Shown here one piece after another: positions 7,106-15,596 of a DNA stretch of 45,188 bases. The translations under genes and the position numbers were made by a program. The notes below the pieces were generated by a model. The model was given only the letters and a program-made list of their open reading frames with translations. It was not told the origin of the DNA and searched no databases. Source of the DNA: Phycisphaerae bacterium (GTDB taxonomy: Bacteria > Planctomycetota > Phycisphaerae > Phycisphaerales > Phycisphaeraceae); the NCBI GenBank assembly GCA_002688155.1, contig NZCH01000029.1:1-45188 (forward strand), given 5' to 3'. Positions within the stretch are counted from its first letter, which is position 1. Every line of letters starts with the position of its first letter.

Positions 7106-10100
7106 TTAGTACGCTCGGCCGATCGTGAATGAACCGGGGTCCTGCATCATGCCCGGGAAATGGTCTTCTTCCAATTCGCCCTGGATCAGGATCGTGGGCT
7201 TGATCAGGATAAGCAGCGACCGCTCGTCCTTGACGTGACTGCGGTTGGTGAAGAATCGGTTGAGGTAGGGAATTCGCGAGAGCACGGGAACACCGGACTC
7301 GATCTCAACGTCTGCCATCAAGCGCTGGCCGCCCATGAGCAGCGTGCCGCGGTCGGGCACACTGACGGTCGCGGCCGCCTGAGTGAGTTCCAGTTCCGGA
7401 GCTTCGATGAATGCGGTAGTCAGCCGCTGTTCAGGTTGATTATTGTCCTGATCATCGTCCTGGAAGACCGCCTCGTCGGTGAGGGCAACCTGCGGGATTT
7501 CGCGGATGTTGACGACGGATGCCAGGCTGGGCCTGACCGTCAGTGTGACATATCGCCGATCGGCGCTGATCGTGCCTTCAACATCAAGCACGGCGCCGGC
7601 ATTGACGATCGACAAGGTCGGATCGAACCCGCCGGTGTTGGACACCGGCTCGAGGTCGCTGACGAACGTGACCTGTCGCGCGACGACGACGAAAGCGCGC
7701 TGGCCGTTGAAGAACGTGATGCGCGGCGCGGTCAACGAAATTGACCGCTTGGTGCTTTGCGTAGCGCGAATCATCAGGTTGACCTGGAAGTCATCCAGGA
7801 ACGACACATTCAGGTCCATCGCCCGTCCCGTCGAAGCGAATCCGGACCCATTGATGAAGGTGCCTAAGCCCGAGCCGCCGATTCCGACGCCGAAGCTGCC
7901 CGGTAGCCCGGTGTTGACCGGGTTTGCAACGCTGATGCTGTCCTGCGCGAAACGCAGCGGTCCCCACTTGTTGCTCAGTCCCGTGTACTGGACGTCAAAA
8001 TCCACGCCGATGTCTTCGAGAAAGTTACTGTCAACCAGCAGGAATCGCGCTTCGACGGCGATCTGCATGGCGCGGGCTTCGCGAAGCTTGGTCAGAAGCG
8101 TTGCGATCTCACGGTGGTTCTGCGGTGTGGACTTGACGATGAAGTTTCCGTTAAGTTCCTGGATGCTGCTGACGTCGCCGCCATACTGCACCCATTCATC
8201 GGGTCGGCCGACCGTGTCGCGGATCAGGTTCATAATCGCTTCAATCAATTCTCCGCGCGATCGGCCGTCCCCAGCGCCCTCCACATCGTCATCGAACAGT
8301 TCGCCCGACGCTTGCGCCACGCCTTGGGCACCGCCGCCGCCGCCCGTGCTCGTATTCGATAGCGCCGCCCCCAGGTCAAATTGCGGCGCGTCGCCGAACG
8401 AGCCGACCTCCACCAGCAGGTCGCGGATGTCGTACACCTGCCGATCGGTCGTGCGCGTCAGGTCGCGCTGCGTCGAGACCGTGACGATGCCTTCGATGAT
8501 GCTAAAACCCAGCGGGTCCAACGGCGAATCGGCGCTCGCCTGTTGCAGCACCAGCCTTAAAATCAACTCCGCGGGCACTTCGCGCAATTGCAGCGAGATC
8601 GGGAAATCGCGGTCGATGCCCACTGCCTCGAGTTGCGCCCAGTTGAAGAAGAAATTCTGCGCGGTCTGGGTCTGCAGAAATTCGAGCACCTGCGACAGTT
8701 TGGCGTTTTCGAACTCGACGTTCTTGATCGGCTGATCGAGCTGCGCCGCAACGCGGCGGTTGATCTCGCTTTCACCAAAGTCCTCTTTTTGCGAGCTCAG
8801 CCGCCGCGAGGTGATCTGGGGCCAATCGTTGGGGTAGGCCATCAACTCTTGGAACGGAGTGCTCGCCCTGAGCAAATCGAGCGACACCTCGGCGAATTTA
8901 ACATTGCGATTGCGCATCGCATTGTTGACATCGACGAAGATCTTGGCGTCTTCGACCGTCTCCTTCATCAACTGGGCCGCGATGTTGTTCGCGTCCAGAA
9001 ACAGTGCCTGGCTAAGTAATTCCAATGCACGGTCGTATTTTTGTTCACGTCGCAACGCGTGCGCGCGGTGCAGCAGTTCGTTGACTTCCTGCTCGCGTTG
9101 CTCCTCTGCTCGGAGTTTGTTTTTCTGAGCCTCACCCGTGCGTATGATCTCCGCATCGCGTCGCACGCGCGCTTCCTCCTGGATGCGCAGGTTGTTGAGT
9201 TCTTTGGCAAACTGGACCGCTTGATCGCGGTAGTCGTTGTAATCCGCGGCGGGCAGAATGGTCTGATTCTGATCGATGACGATCTTGGACTGCTGGACTG
9301 CTTCGAGCGCGGCCGTGTAGTTGCGCTGTCGTTCCAGTTGGCGCGCCTTGTTCATGCGTTCTTTGAACTCGGCGACCGCGGCTTGAGCACGGATACTCAG
9401 CTTCGCCAGCTCGTTGTCGAGCAGCCCTTGAGGACGACTGTCGACAACGCTGGCGGTGGCCTGCGTCAAGCCCTGCTGCGCCTGTTCGCTGTCCGGGTCC
9501 ATCCGCAGCGCTTCCTCGAAGTGGCGCGCTGCAAGGTGCGATTGGCCGGACATCTGCGCTTTTCTACCTTCGGCGAGGTGCTCCTGAGCGCGCAGTTGAC
9601 GTGCCCTGGCGAGAATGTCTTCGTCAACGCTGGCGGACTGACTGGCCGGCGCACTTGCGTCCGTGCTGTGGCCGTTGGTCGTGGAAGCCATGTCGTCTGA
9701 TGGCGTGCCCGCTTCGTGTTCGCCACCGCCGCCGAGGCCAAGGTGGTTTTGCGCTGTCTTGAGTTGCCGGTCGAGTCGCTTGTTGTCGAACCAGCCCAGA
9801 TCGAGCCTGCTGTGTTTGATCGCGGTGAGTTTCTGGTATGCCTGCTGATACTGGCCCGCCTGAATGTCGGTTGTCGCCTCATCGAGCGAGCGTCGCGCTC
9901 GCGTCAGTTCGGCGTTGAGTTGGCGCTTGGCCGCGGCTGCGCCGGAACTGGCCTGCGATTTCTGCTCAGGGGTCGCCTGCCCGTGGCGCAGGACGGCTTT
10001 GTAAAAGCGAAGCGCCTGCGCAGGCCGTTTCGCCTGCGCTTGCTTGTGCCCGTGCGCCAACAGTGACGCGGGGTCGTCGCCGGCCGAGGTCTTGTGGCCA

Positions 10101-10330
10101 ATGTCCTGAATCATTTCGTACAGCGTCACGCGCTCCTGCTTCGAGAGCTGGACCGGGTCAACACGCATGAGCGTCGTTTTGGCGCCCAGCAAGTCCTTCT
10201 GCTGGTAAAGCTTTGTTCCCTGCTGGAACAGTTGCAGCGCGGTCGGGTGGTCATCCGCCGCTTTGACGGTGGCGCAGGTCTGTACGGAAACGATGGAGGC
10301 CAAAACGACAATAAGAAATGGACGTGGCAT
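7106..10330 (-). CDS. Large secretin-domain protein with N-terminal TPR-like repeats
   Basis: Secretins form outer-membrane rings for type II secretion, type IV pili or related exporters. This 1074-residue protein begins with a signal peptide (MPRPFLIVVLASIVSV, likely cleaved after VKA near residue 24). A long helical, Gln/Ala/Arg-rich TPR-like region runs to about residue 480. It is followed by an STN/N-domain-like part (LSQVLEFLQTQTAQNFFFNW), and the last 300 residues are a secretin domain with VPDRGTLLMGGQR and GVPVLSRIPYLNRFFTNR. ATG 10330 has GGGAGG 11 bases upstream; a TTG at 10339 would sit too close to it. No type II secretion or pilus ATPase genes are in the window, so the machine it belongs to is unknown. 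The TPR front end is unlike classical GspD or PilQ. Confidence 0.85.
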   Translation of the reverse strand: MPRPFLIVVLASIVSVQTCATVKAADDHPTALQLFQQGTKLYQQKDLLGAKTTLMRVDPVQLSKQERVTLYEMIQDIGHKTSAGDDPASLLAHGHKQAQAKRPAQALRFYKAVLRHGQATPEQKSQASSGAAAAKRQLNAELTRARRSLDEATTDIQAGQYQQAYQKLTAIKHSRLDLGWFDNKRLDRQLKTAQNHLGLGGGGEHEAGTPSDDMASTTNGHSTDASAPASQSASVDEDILARARQLRAQEHLAEGRKAQMSGQSHLAARHFEEALRMDPDSEQAQQGLTQATASVVDSRPQGLLDNELAKLSIRAQAAVAEFKERMNKARQLERQRNYTAALEAVQQSKIVIDQNQTILPAADYNDYRDQAVQFAKELNNLRIQEEARVRRDAEIIRTGEAQKNKLRAEEQREQEVNELLHRAHALRREQKYDRALELLSQALFLDANNIAAQLMKETVEDAKIFVDVNNAMRNRNVKFAEVSLDLLRASTPFQELMAYPNDWPQITSRRLSSQKEDFGESEINRRVAAQLDQPIKNVEFENAKLSQVLEFLQTQTAQNFFFNWAQLEAVGIDRDFPISLQLREVPAELILRLVLQQASADSPLDPLGFSIIEGIVTVSTQRDLTRTTDRQVYDIRDLLVEVGSFGDAPQFDLGAALSNTSTGGGGGAQGVAQASGELFDDDVEGAGDGRSRGELIEAIMNLIRDTVGRPDEWVQYGGDVSSIQELNGNFIVKSTPQNHREIATLLTKLREARAMQIAVEARFLLVDSNFLEDIGVDFDVQYTGLSNKWGPLRFAQDSISVANPVNTGLPGSFGVGIGGSGLGTFINGSGFASTGRAMDLNVSFLDDFQVNLMIRATQSTKRSISLTAPRITFFNGQRAFVVVARQVTFVSDLEPVSNTGGFDPTLSIVNAGAVLDVEGTISADRRYVTLTVRPSLASVVNIREIPQVALTDEAVFQDDDQDNNQPEQRLTTAFIEAPELELTQAAATVSVPDRGTLLMGGQRLMADVEIESGVPVLSRIPYLNRFFTNRSHVKDERSLLILIKPTILIQGELEEDHFPGMMQDPGSFTIGRAY

Positions 10331-10454
10331 CGAATTCAAAGCCTCCCAAGGTGGGTGTGGTGCAATAGTCCGGTACGGCGGCGCGTGGATCGTCGGGCAG
10401 GGGTTCCCTGATATCGCGGTGGACGTCGAGCCGCCAACCGGGGCAGGCCCAGTC

Positions 10455-10483
10455 AGTGTAAGTGCTTATCAGACCGGCCGCAA
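10455..10483 (-). promoter_or_regulatory. Candidate promoter for the secretin gene
   Basis: On the minus strand TTGCGG (10478-10483) and TACACT (10455-10460) are 17 bases apart, about 125 bases upstream of the secretin start. The -10 is fair and the -35 weak. Confidence 0.3.
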
Positions 10484-11150
10484 GTGGCATCGCCGGCCAA
10501 GCTGAACCTGGTTCAAGCGCGGGCATGCAAGGCCGGCGTGCCAGGCGTCCGCCGGCATCCGGCCGGCAGTGATGGGGCAGGTGCGCTCGTTTGGTCATTG
10601 CCGAGGTAGTTATCAGCCAGCCGCACCTTGTGGGTGTAATTCTGGGAACCACCCTCGGCCCGTGAGAGCCCAATGGGGGCACTCGTGGCAAGCGCGGGGC
10701 TTGCAGCCCGTGGATTTCCTAGGAGTAATTCAACCCATGACACGCTCCGCTCGTTTAGTATTCGATATGTTAATATATCTATGACAGGTGTTTACGTGAT
10801 ATTCCCCCCGTGTCAGAGGCACACGGCGGTTCATGGAAAACTTTGTGGATAAAGGCTGTAAGCGAGTTTGCACAAATATGTTTCATCAGTGCGTTGTGAT
10901 TGCGTGGGCGTGCCACCTCCAACTTCATGCAAACGGCACGATTCCTGTTGTTTTCGTGTCGTAATATTGCCAGGGACGATATCTCGGCGAAGCGGCGAAT
11001 TCACCGCAAAATGCGCAGGGGGCGCATAGGCCTAAGGCCAAAGGTTCAATACAGTTACGTTTAAGAGCGCCGATCCGGCCCTTCGCCGGAAAAACAGTGC
11101 TGCCGATCAAGCGATTCGGCCATCATCGCAACCCCCTGTAATTTCTGAAT

Positions 11151-11167
11151 CTCTGCGTCCTCTGCGG
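11151..11167. repeat. Solo nonamer doublet, inverted copy of the end of the GxxExxY unit
   Basis: CTCTGCGTCCTCTGCGG is the exact reverse complement of 17681-17697 at the left end of the GxxExxY unit. Its internal period is 9 bases. No GxxExxY coding remnant is recognisable beside it. Confidence 0.7.
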
Positions 11168-11309
11168 CGCATTCATTGCGGACAGCGGATCAGCGGGTCA
11201 ACGCAATCAAGGTGCCCACTTGGCGTGGGAACTTTCAGCGGTTTGGGGTCCGACCCTGAACGAGGCAATGATTTGGAGACGATCGGTCGGCGCCGATAGA
11301 AGGCTGGCA

Positions 11310-12113
11310 TTACTCCTCGACGCGCTCAATCTGCCAGTACTCGATCTCCAGCGGCGTTGCGCGGCCGAAGATGGTCACGATCACGCGCACCTTACCCTGG
11401 TCGGGCAGCAGTTCATCGACGGTGCCTTCCATGTTCTCAAAAGCGCCTTCCTTGATTTTGATGTGATCGCCCTTCTGGTACTCCATCTTGACCTGCGGCG
11501 ATTCCTCGGGTGCTTTTGATGCAGCGAGCATCTTTTCGATCTCGTGATGCTCCATGGGCGCCGGTCGGCCTGCGGTGCCGATGAAGTCGCCCACGCCCGT
11601 GGTTTCCTTGATCAGGAAGAACACGTCCTGTGGGATGCGGCCGTCGTCTTCGAGTTTCATTTCAACGAACACGTAGCCCGGGTAGAGCAGTTTCTGGGTG
11701 ATGCGCTGCTTACCAGCTTTGATGGTTTTGTGTTTTTCGGTGGGCACGAGGATACGGTTGACCAGGTGCTCGAACCCTTCGATTTTGATTTTGCGCAACA
11801 GCGTTTCGCGGACGCTGTTTTCCTTGTTGGACGCGACGCGCAGGACGAACCAGTTCATCCCTTCGTGAACGAGCGGCTCTTCTGCACCCCCATCGTCGAC
11901 GTCGGTGGCAACGGTGCCTGTGTCAGTTGCCTCGGTTACCAGCGCGTCGGTGTTTTGTGCCTGAGGCTGCGATTCTTCGATGTTCGCTTCCTCAACGTGC
12001 GAGTTGTCGGCCTGCACCTCTTTGTCGTCGGCGTCCTGGGCTACTTCGGTCGCGCCGGCGACCTCATCGGCCATCGGCTCGGTTTCTCTCGCGTGCGGTT
12101 GCTGCTCGGACAT
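11310..12113 (-). CDS. nusG: Transcription termination/antitermination factor NusG
   Basis: NusG binds RNA polymerase and links it to Rho or to the ribosome. The 267-residue product has an unusual N-terminal extension of about 85 residues, acidic and low in hydrophobics (Glu/Asp/Ala/Thr). The canonical NGN domain follows from MNWFVLRVASNKE (residue 86), with LYPGYVFVEM and IGTAGRPAPM. The KOW domain, KGDHIKIKEGAFENMEGTV, begins near residue 210. ATG 12113 is preceded by AAGGA at good spacing. The gene is the last of the tuf-rpmG-tRNA-secE-nusG series. rplK, which normally follows nusG, is absent. NusG proteins are usually about 180 residues; the extra length is all in the acidic arm. Confidence 0.96.
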   Translation of the reverse strand: MSEQQPHARETEPMADEVAGATEVAQDADDKEVQADNSHVEEANIEESQPQAQNTDALVTEATDTGTVATDVDDGGAEEPLVHEGMNWFVLRVASNKENSVRETLLRKIKIEGFEHLVNRILVPTEKHKTIKAGKQRITQKLLYPGYVFVEMKLEDDGRIPQDVFFLIKETTGVGDFIGTAGRPAPMEHHEIEKMLAASKAPEESPQVKMEYQKGDHIKIKEGAFENMEGTVDELLPDQGKVRVIVTIFGRATPLEIEYWQIERVEE

Positions 12114-12175
12114 GATGGTTGTTCCTTCTCGATGCGATATCAGTCGAATTACAGGGCCACCCACCGGTGCCGGTA

Positions 12176-12571
12176 TTAGCGAATCAGCACTCCCGCTTCT
12201 CGGAAGAGAAACTGAAACCCAAAGTCCGCCAGGAACAGCAGCACGGCCATGATCAGTGTCCCAAGGATCACGATCCATGTCGACCCGGTGATTTCCTTTC
12301 GCGTGGGCCAGTTCACCTTCTTCATTTCGCCTTCGGTCGCGATCATGAAGTCCGCGAATTTCGGTTTGTTGACGAGGTACCAGACCAAAGCGCCGAAACC
12401 GACGATGACCGCCAGTGCGGTGCCAGCCTGAATATAAATCCCGTACGCTTCGTTTTGGATCACCGACAGTTCGTTCCACAGCCAAAAAGCGCCGGACACC
12501 ACCAGCGTCATTGTTCCGATGCCGGTGAGCATGCGTGTCCAATAGCCTTGTCCGGATTTGTAGATTCCCAT
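12176..12571 (-). CDS. secE: Preprotein translocase subunit SecE
   Basis: SecE is the small membrane subunit that clamps SecY in the protein-export channel. The 131-residue protein has three predicted membrane segments (about 17-36, 47-67, 98-120) as in Escherichia coli, where many bacteria have one. The conserved cytosolic amphipathic motif EMKKVNWPTRKEITGSTW (about 82-99) precedes the last segment. I chose ATG 12571 (MGIYKSG); the open frame extends into the spacer and tRNA-Trp, which cannot be coding. nusG starts 62 bases downstream, so the two are surely cotranscribed. Confidence 0.95.
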   Translation of the reverse strand: MGIYKSGQGYWTRMLTGIGTMTLVVSGAFWLWNELSVIQNEAYGIYIQAGTALAVIVGFGALVWYLVNKPKFADFMIATEGEMKKVNWPTRKEITGSTWIVILGTLIMAVLLFLADFGFQFLFREAGVLIR

Positions 12572-12607
12572 GAGATCGTTCCAGTTCAAGCCTGCCCCCG
12601 GCCCCCT

Positions 12608-12715
12608 GCCCCCGCGAGCGTGGCGGGTTGTGCCCGGGTGTTTGCAGTGGCCGGACTCACCCGGTTCACCGCGGCCCCACCTGCCCTCGCGGAAGTTTCG
12701 CCCCCGCGAGCGTGG
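12608..12715. repeat. 16-bp direct repeat pair in the secE-tRNA-Trp spacer
   Basis: GCCCCCGCGAGCGTGG occurs at 12608-12623 and again, identical, at 12700-12715, with a C/G-rich segment between. No gene is in this spacer. It may reflect a small duplication or an RNA processing region. Confidence 0.6.
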
Positions 12716-12726
12716 GAAATTCGTAA

Positions 12727-12799
<73 letters not shown>

Positions 12800-12806
12800 A
12801 ACGGAC

Positions 12807-12880
12807 TTCCGATTTCCGATGTTCGATTTCCGATTTAAAGCGGGCCGAAGCCAAATCTGAAATCGTCAATCGAAAATCGC
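12807..12880. repeat. Inverted pair of 7-bp-period arrays between tRNA-Trp and rpmG
   Basis: 12807-12834 holds four heptads of the TTCCGAT type (equivalently GATTTCC). 12853-12880 holds four heptads of the AAATCGN type, roughly the reverse complement. An 18-base spacer separates them, so a long imperfect hairpin is possible. The second array ends 2 bases short of the rpmG stop codon. Confidence 0.65.
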
Positions 12881-12882
12881 CC

Positions 12883-13062
12883 TTACTTTCGCTTGATCTT
12901 ATGCACCGTGTGCTTGCGAAGTCGAGGGCTGTACTTTTTGAGCCCTTCCTTGAGTTTCTCGGGGAGCCCGCCCTTGGCATTGATGGGCGTGCGATAGTTC
13001 AGGTCCCCGCACTCGGAGCACTGGAGCCAGACATACTCAACGGCAGCGGTTTTTTTTGCCAT
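12883..13062 (-). CDS. rpmG: 50S ribosomal protein L33
   Basis: L33 is a small protein of the large ribosomal subunit near the E site. The 59-residue sequence has the N-terminal MAKKTAAVEYVWLQ and the first zinc-type pair CSEC (Cys15, Cys18). The second pair, normally CPRC, is here SPRL (Ser45, Leu48), so the zinc ribbon is half lost. The C-terminal basic KHTVHKIKRK is retained. ATG 13062 was chosen over upstream codons because it gives the family N-terminus. A run of eight A directly after the start could favour slippage. The gene follows tuf and precedes tRNA-Trp. Confidence 0.93.
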   Translation of the reverse strand: MAKKTAAVEYVWLQCSECGDLNYRTPINAKGGLPEKLKEGLKKYSPRLRKHTVHKIKRK

Positions 13063-13127
13063 AATGGCACCTGGTGAAAACGGCGCGCCCGGGTCAGCGC
13101 GATGCGCCGGTTGGATCAATCAAATGC

Positions 13128-14330
13128 CTACTCAACAATCTTGGTAACGACACCGGCGCCGACGGTTCGGCCGCCTTCGCGAATGGCGAAGCGCACCTGT
13201 TCTTCCATGGCGATCGGCTTGCCCAGCGTGATCTTCATGGTGATATTGTCGCCGGGCATGCACATTTCCGCCCCGCCGGTAAGTTCGACGTTGCCTGTCA
13301 CGTCGGTGGTGCGGAAGTAGAACTGCGGCTTGTAACCGTTAAAGAACGGCGTGTGCCTGCCGCCTTCTTCCTTGGTGAGCACATAAATCTCGCCTTCAAA
13401 GGTGGCGTGGGGAGTGATGGAACCGGGTTTGGCCAGCACCTGCCCGCGTTCGACCTGTTCTTTATCGACGCCACGCATCAGGGCGCCGACGTTGTCACCG
13501 GCCTGGCCTTCCTCGAGCGTCTTGTTGAACATCTCAACGCCGGTACAAGTTGTGTCAAAGGTATCGCGCAGGCCGATGATCTGGATCTTGTCACCTACGT
13601 GCACGATGCCGCGTTCGATGCGCCCGGTCGCGACGGTGCCGCGGCCTTTGATTGAGAACACGTCTTCGATTGCCATAAGGAAGTCCTTGTCGACTTCGCG
13701 CTCGGGCTCGGGAACCCACGTGTCCAGTGCTTCCAACAAATCCTGGATGCACTTACCCACTTCGGCGTCTTCGGGGTTCTGCAGCGCCGGGAAAGCAGCG
13801 CCCTTGATGATCGGCGTGTCTTCCTCGAAATCATACTTGGCGAGCAGCTCCTGCACTTCCAGCTCGACCAGGTCGAGCAGCTCTTCGTCATCGACGAGGT
13901 CTACCTTGTTCAAGAACACGACGAGTTTCGGCACGTTAACCTGGCGAGCCAACAGCACGTGCTCACGCGTCTGTGGCATCGGCCCGTCGGCCGCCGACAC
14001 GACCAGGACCGCGCCGTCCATCTGGGCGGCGCCCGTGATCATGTTCTTTACGTAGTCGGCGTGGCCGGGACAGTCCACGTGCGCGTAGTGGCGGTTGTCC
14101 GATTCATACTCGACGTGGCTGGTGGCGATGGTAAGAATCTTGGTGGCATCGCGCCGGCCGTCGGATTCAGACGCCTTGGCGACTTCGTCGTAACCTTTGA
14201 AGTTTGCCAGACCTTTGGTCGACTGGACCGCGGTGATGGCAGCAGTGAGCGTGGTCTTGCCATGGTCCACGTGGCCGATCGTCCCGACGTTCACGTGGGG
14301 TTTGGTTCGGTTAAAAACGTCTTTAGCCAT
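13128..14330 (-). CDS. tuf: Elongation factor Tu
   Basis: EF-Tu delivers aminoacyl-tRNA to the ribosome in a GTP-dependent cycle. The 400-residue protein is complete. It has G1 GHVDHGKTTL (about 18-27), G3 DCPGHADYVKNMI, G4 NKVDLVDDEELL, domain 2 with GRGTVATGRIERG, and domain 3 ending in GVVTKIVE. The start gives the standard N-terminus MAKDVFNRTKPHVNVGTIGH. It lies downstream of tRNA-Thr and upstream of rpmG, an arrangement found in many bacteria and here apparently under one promoter. Confidence 0.98.
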   Translation of the reverse strand: MAKDVFNRTKPHVNVGTIGHVDHGKTTLTAAITAVQSTKGLANFKGYDEVAKASESDGRRDATKILTIATSHVEYESDNRHYAHVDCPGHADYVKNMITGAAQMDGAVLVVSAADGPMPQTREHVLLARQVNVPKLVVFLNKVDLVDDEELLDLVELEVQELLAKYDFEEDTPIIKGAAFPALQNPEDAEVGKCIQDLLEALDTWVPEPEREVDKDFLMAIEDVFSIKGRGTVATGRIERGIVHVGDKIQIIGLRDTFDTTCTGVEMFNKTLEEGQAGDNVGALMRGVDKEQVERGQVLAKPGSITPHATFEGEIYVLTKEEGGRHTPFFNGYKPQFYFRTTDVTGNVELTGGAEMCMPGDNITMKITLGKPIAMEEQVRFAIREGGRTVGAGVVTKIVE

Positions 14331-14473
14331 TGGATGTTAGCCTCCAACTAGGGGTATCTGGATCGTGTTGCGATTCACGAACGCCAATCGAATGCATCTG
14401 TCCGGTCACACGAACGACGGCCACTGGGCCGTCCGAACCGCGAATACTAGGTCATTGACCCCCTATCCGTCAA

Positions 14474-14546
14474 AGCCACCCATGGGACTTGAACCCACGA
14501 CCTCACCCTTACCAAGGGTGTGCTCTACCAACTGAGCTAGGGTGGC
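14474..14546 (-). tRNA. tRNA-Thr (GGT)
   Basis: On the minus strand acceptor GCCACCC pairs with GGGTGGC. The anticodon stem-loop CACCCTTGGTAAGGGTG carries anticodon GGT, and the T arm contains GGTTCAAGTCC. Discriminator is T; no 3' CCA is encoded. It is about 140 bases upstream of tuf, as in the thrT-tufB arrangement of enterobacteria. Confidence 0.96.
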
Positions 14547-15188
14547 GTCGCACGGTCCCGGTTCCCGTCGTTGGTAGCTTCGGGGCAAGGCCGGCAGATC
14601 AGGCGTGGGGGCGCCGAGCCCACCGGGCGCAAGATACGCCCGTCACCGGTCCAAGTCAATGTGGCCAGGCGGCGCCGAGCCGGCAATATTACGTATTCCT
14701 ATCGGCAACGTGGCCTGGTCGGATTGATCTCTTGCTGCTGCAGGTCATACCCGCCATGCCCGGCCCGTAAACCCATCTGGTGGTTGAACATCCTTGCCCG
14801 CCGCACGGGGCCCCCGGTTGTATGATGGCATGACGGGACCCATCCCGGCTCTGGCAGAATCGGCGACCTCGAATCGACGATTCATCCAGGCTTGTCATTA
14901 ATGCATTCAATGGTGTTAGGTCCCCGGGGTGTGTCAGGCCTTGTAGACGAAATCTTCCAATAATCCGCCAGCCATTTCGGTCGATGCAAATCGTTTATTA
15001 AAAGATTTTTAAGTCTCAATCCCGGCGCGCAGAATATGCCGCAGCAATGCATGAGCCGACGATGCCCGGTATTGTGCCGTGGCAGGTTTTGGCGATTACG
15101 CGCAGGTGATAGCGCAAAAGATGTGCACGGGTGCTAGAATGATTCCAATCAGATACGCCCGTACTGGCGTGTTAAAAAAGGACATTGG
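14547..15188. other. Intergenic region between tRNA-Thr and the Nfu gene
   Basis: No gene is recognised in about 640 bases. It contains the tuf-operon promoter (14631-14659), a 13-base palindrome GAATCGACGATTC (14871-14883), and an AT-rich patch near 14994-15012. Confidence 0.55.
14631..14659 (-). promoter_or_regulatory. Promoter for the tRNA-Thr/tuf operon
   Basis: On the minus strand TTGACT (14654-14659) and TATCTT (14631-14636) are separated by exactly 17 bases. A GC-rich discriminator (GCGCCCGG) follows, as is common for stable-RNA promoters under stringent control. It lies about 85 bases upstream of the tRNA-Thr 5' end. Confidence 0.6.
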
Positions 15189-15455
15189 ATGAGCCAGGAA
15201 GCCACGAAGTCCGATTCTTTGGCCGTCAGTTTGTACGACCGAGTTGAACAGGTAATCAACAGGATTCGTCCAGCGGTGCAATCTGACGGGGGGGACTTGG
15301 AGTTAATAGCAGTCTCGGATGACGGGATTGTCAAGATTCGCCTTCACGGGGCGTGTGTGGGCTGTCCTTCAAGCCAGATGACGCTGCAGATGGGCGTCGA
15401 GCGCAACCTCCGTGAACATGTTCCGGAAGTTGTGGCAGTCGAGCAGGTTGAATAA
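15189..15455 (+). CDS. NifU C-terminal-domain (Nfu) iron-sulfur scaffold protein
   Basis: Nfu proteins carry and transfer assembled Fe-S clusters to target enzymes. This 88-residue protein is a stand-alone Nfu domain: VEQVINRIRPAVQSDGGDLEL, then VKIRLHGACVGCPSSQMTL, where the CVGC pair (CxxC) binds the cluster at a dimer interface, and a C-terminal PEVVAVEQVE. ATG 15189 has AAGGA about 7 bases upstream. It is separate from the isc operon at 32-34.7 kb and is followed after 141 bases by csrA on the same strand. Confidence 0.93.
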   Translation: MSQEATKSDSLAVSLYDRVEQVINRIRPAVQSDGGDLELIAVSDDGIVKIRLHGACVGCPSSQMTLQMGVERNLREHVPEVVAVEQVE

Positions 15456-15596
15456 AACGCGGCGCCCGCGGGTCGTGCCACAAGGATTGGCGCGACAGAT
15501 GGCCGACGTGTTAGAGACGCGGGTGGGTGGACCCGCTGCCATTAACGAGAGCGTCCAGGACCTGATCCCACTGACAGGCCACGGAGTGACTGTTCC

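Larger units (their letters stand above)
10331..11309. other. Gene-poor region of about 1 kb
   Basis: I see no convincing protein or RNA gene. Contents: a candidate secretin promoter (10455-10483); the 6-1-6 palindrome TGAACCTGGTTCA (10503-10515); an AT-rich stretch (10752-10790); a single perfect DnaA-box 9-mer, TTATCCACA on the minus strand (10844-10852); GGCCTAAGGCC (11029-11039); a 17-base nonamer doublet (11151-11167); and a small hairpin CCCAC/GTGGG (11215-11229) beyond the nusG stop. Confidence 0.6.

Noticed and set aside
7479..8735. Plus-strand frame of 418 codons inside the secretin gene
   Set aside because: Ser/Arg/Pro-rich antisense reading of a gene with clear secretin motifs.
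10251..10691. Minus-strand frame of 146 codons upstream of the secretin
   Set aside because: It overlaps the secretin start region, includes the candidate promoter and shows no recognisable family or ribosome site.
10844..10852. Chromosome origin at the single DnaA box
   Set aside because: Only one box, no dnaA or dnaN in the window; chance frequency is high.
10925..11110. Short minus-strand frame in the gene-free region
   Set aside because: Cys/Pro-rich, no motifs and no ribosome site; nothing supports translation.
12807..12880. CRISPR array
   Set aside because: Units of 7 bases without spacers and no cas genes; a tandem or inverted short repeat instead.
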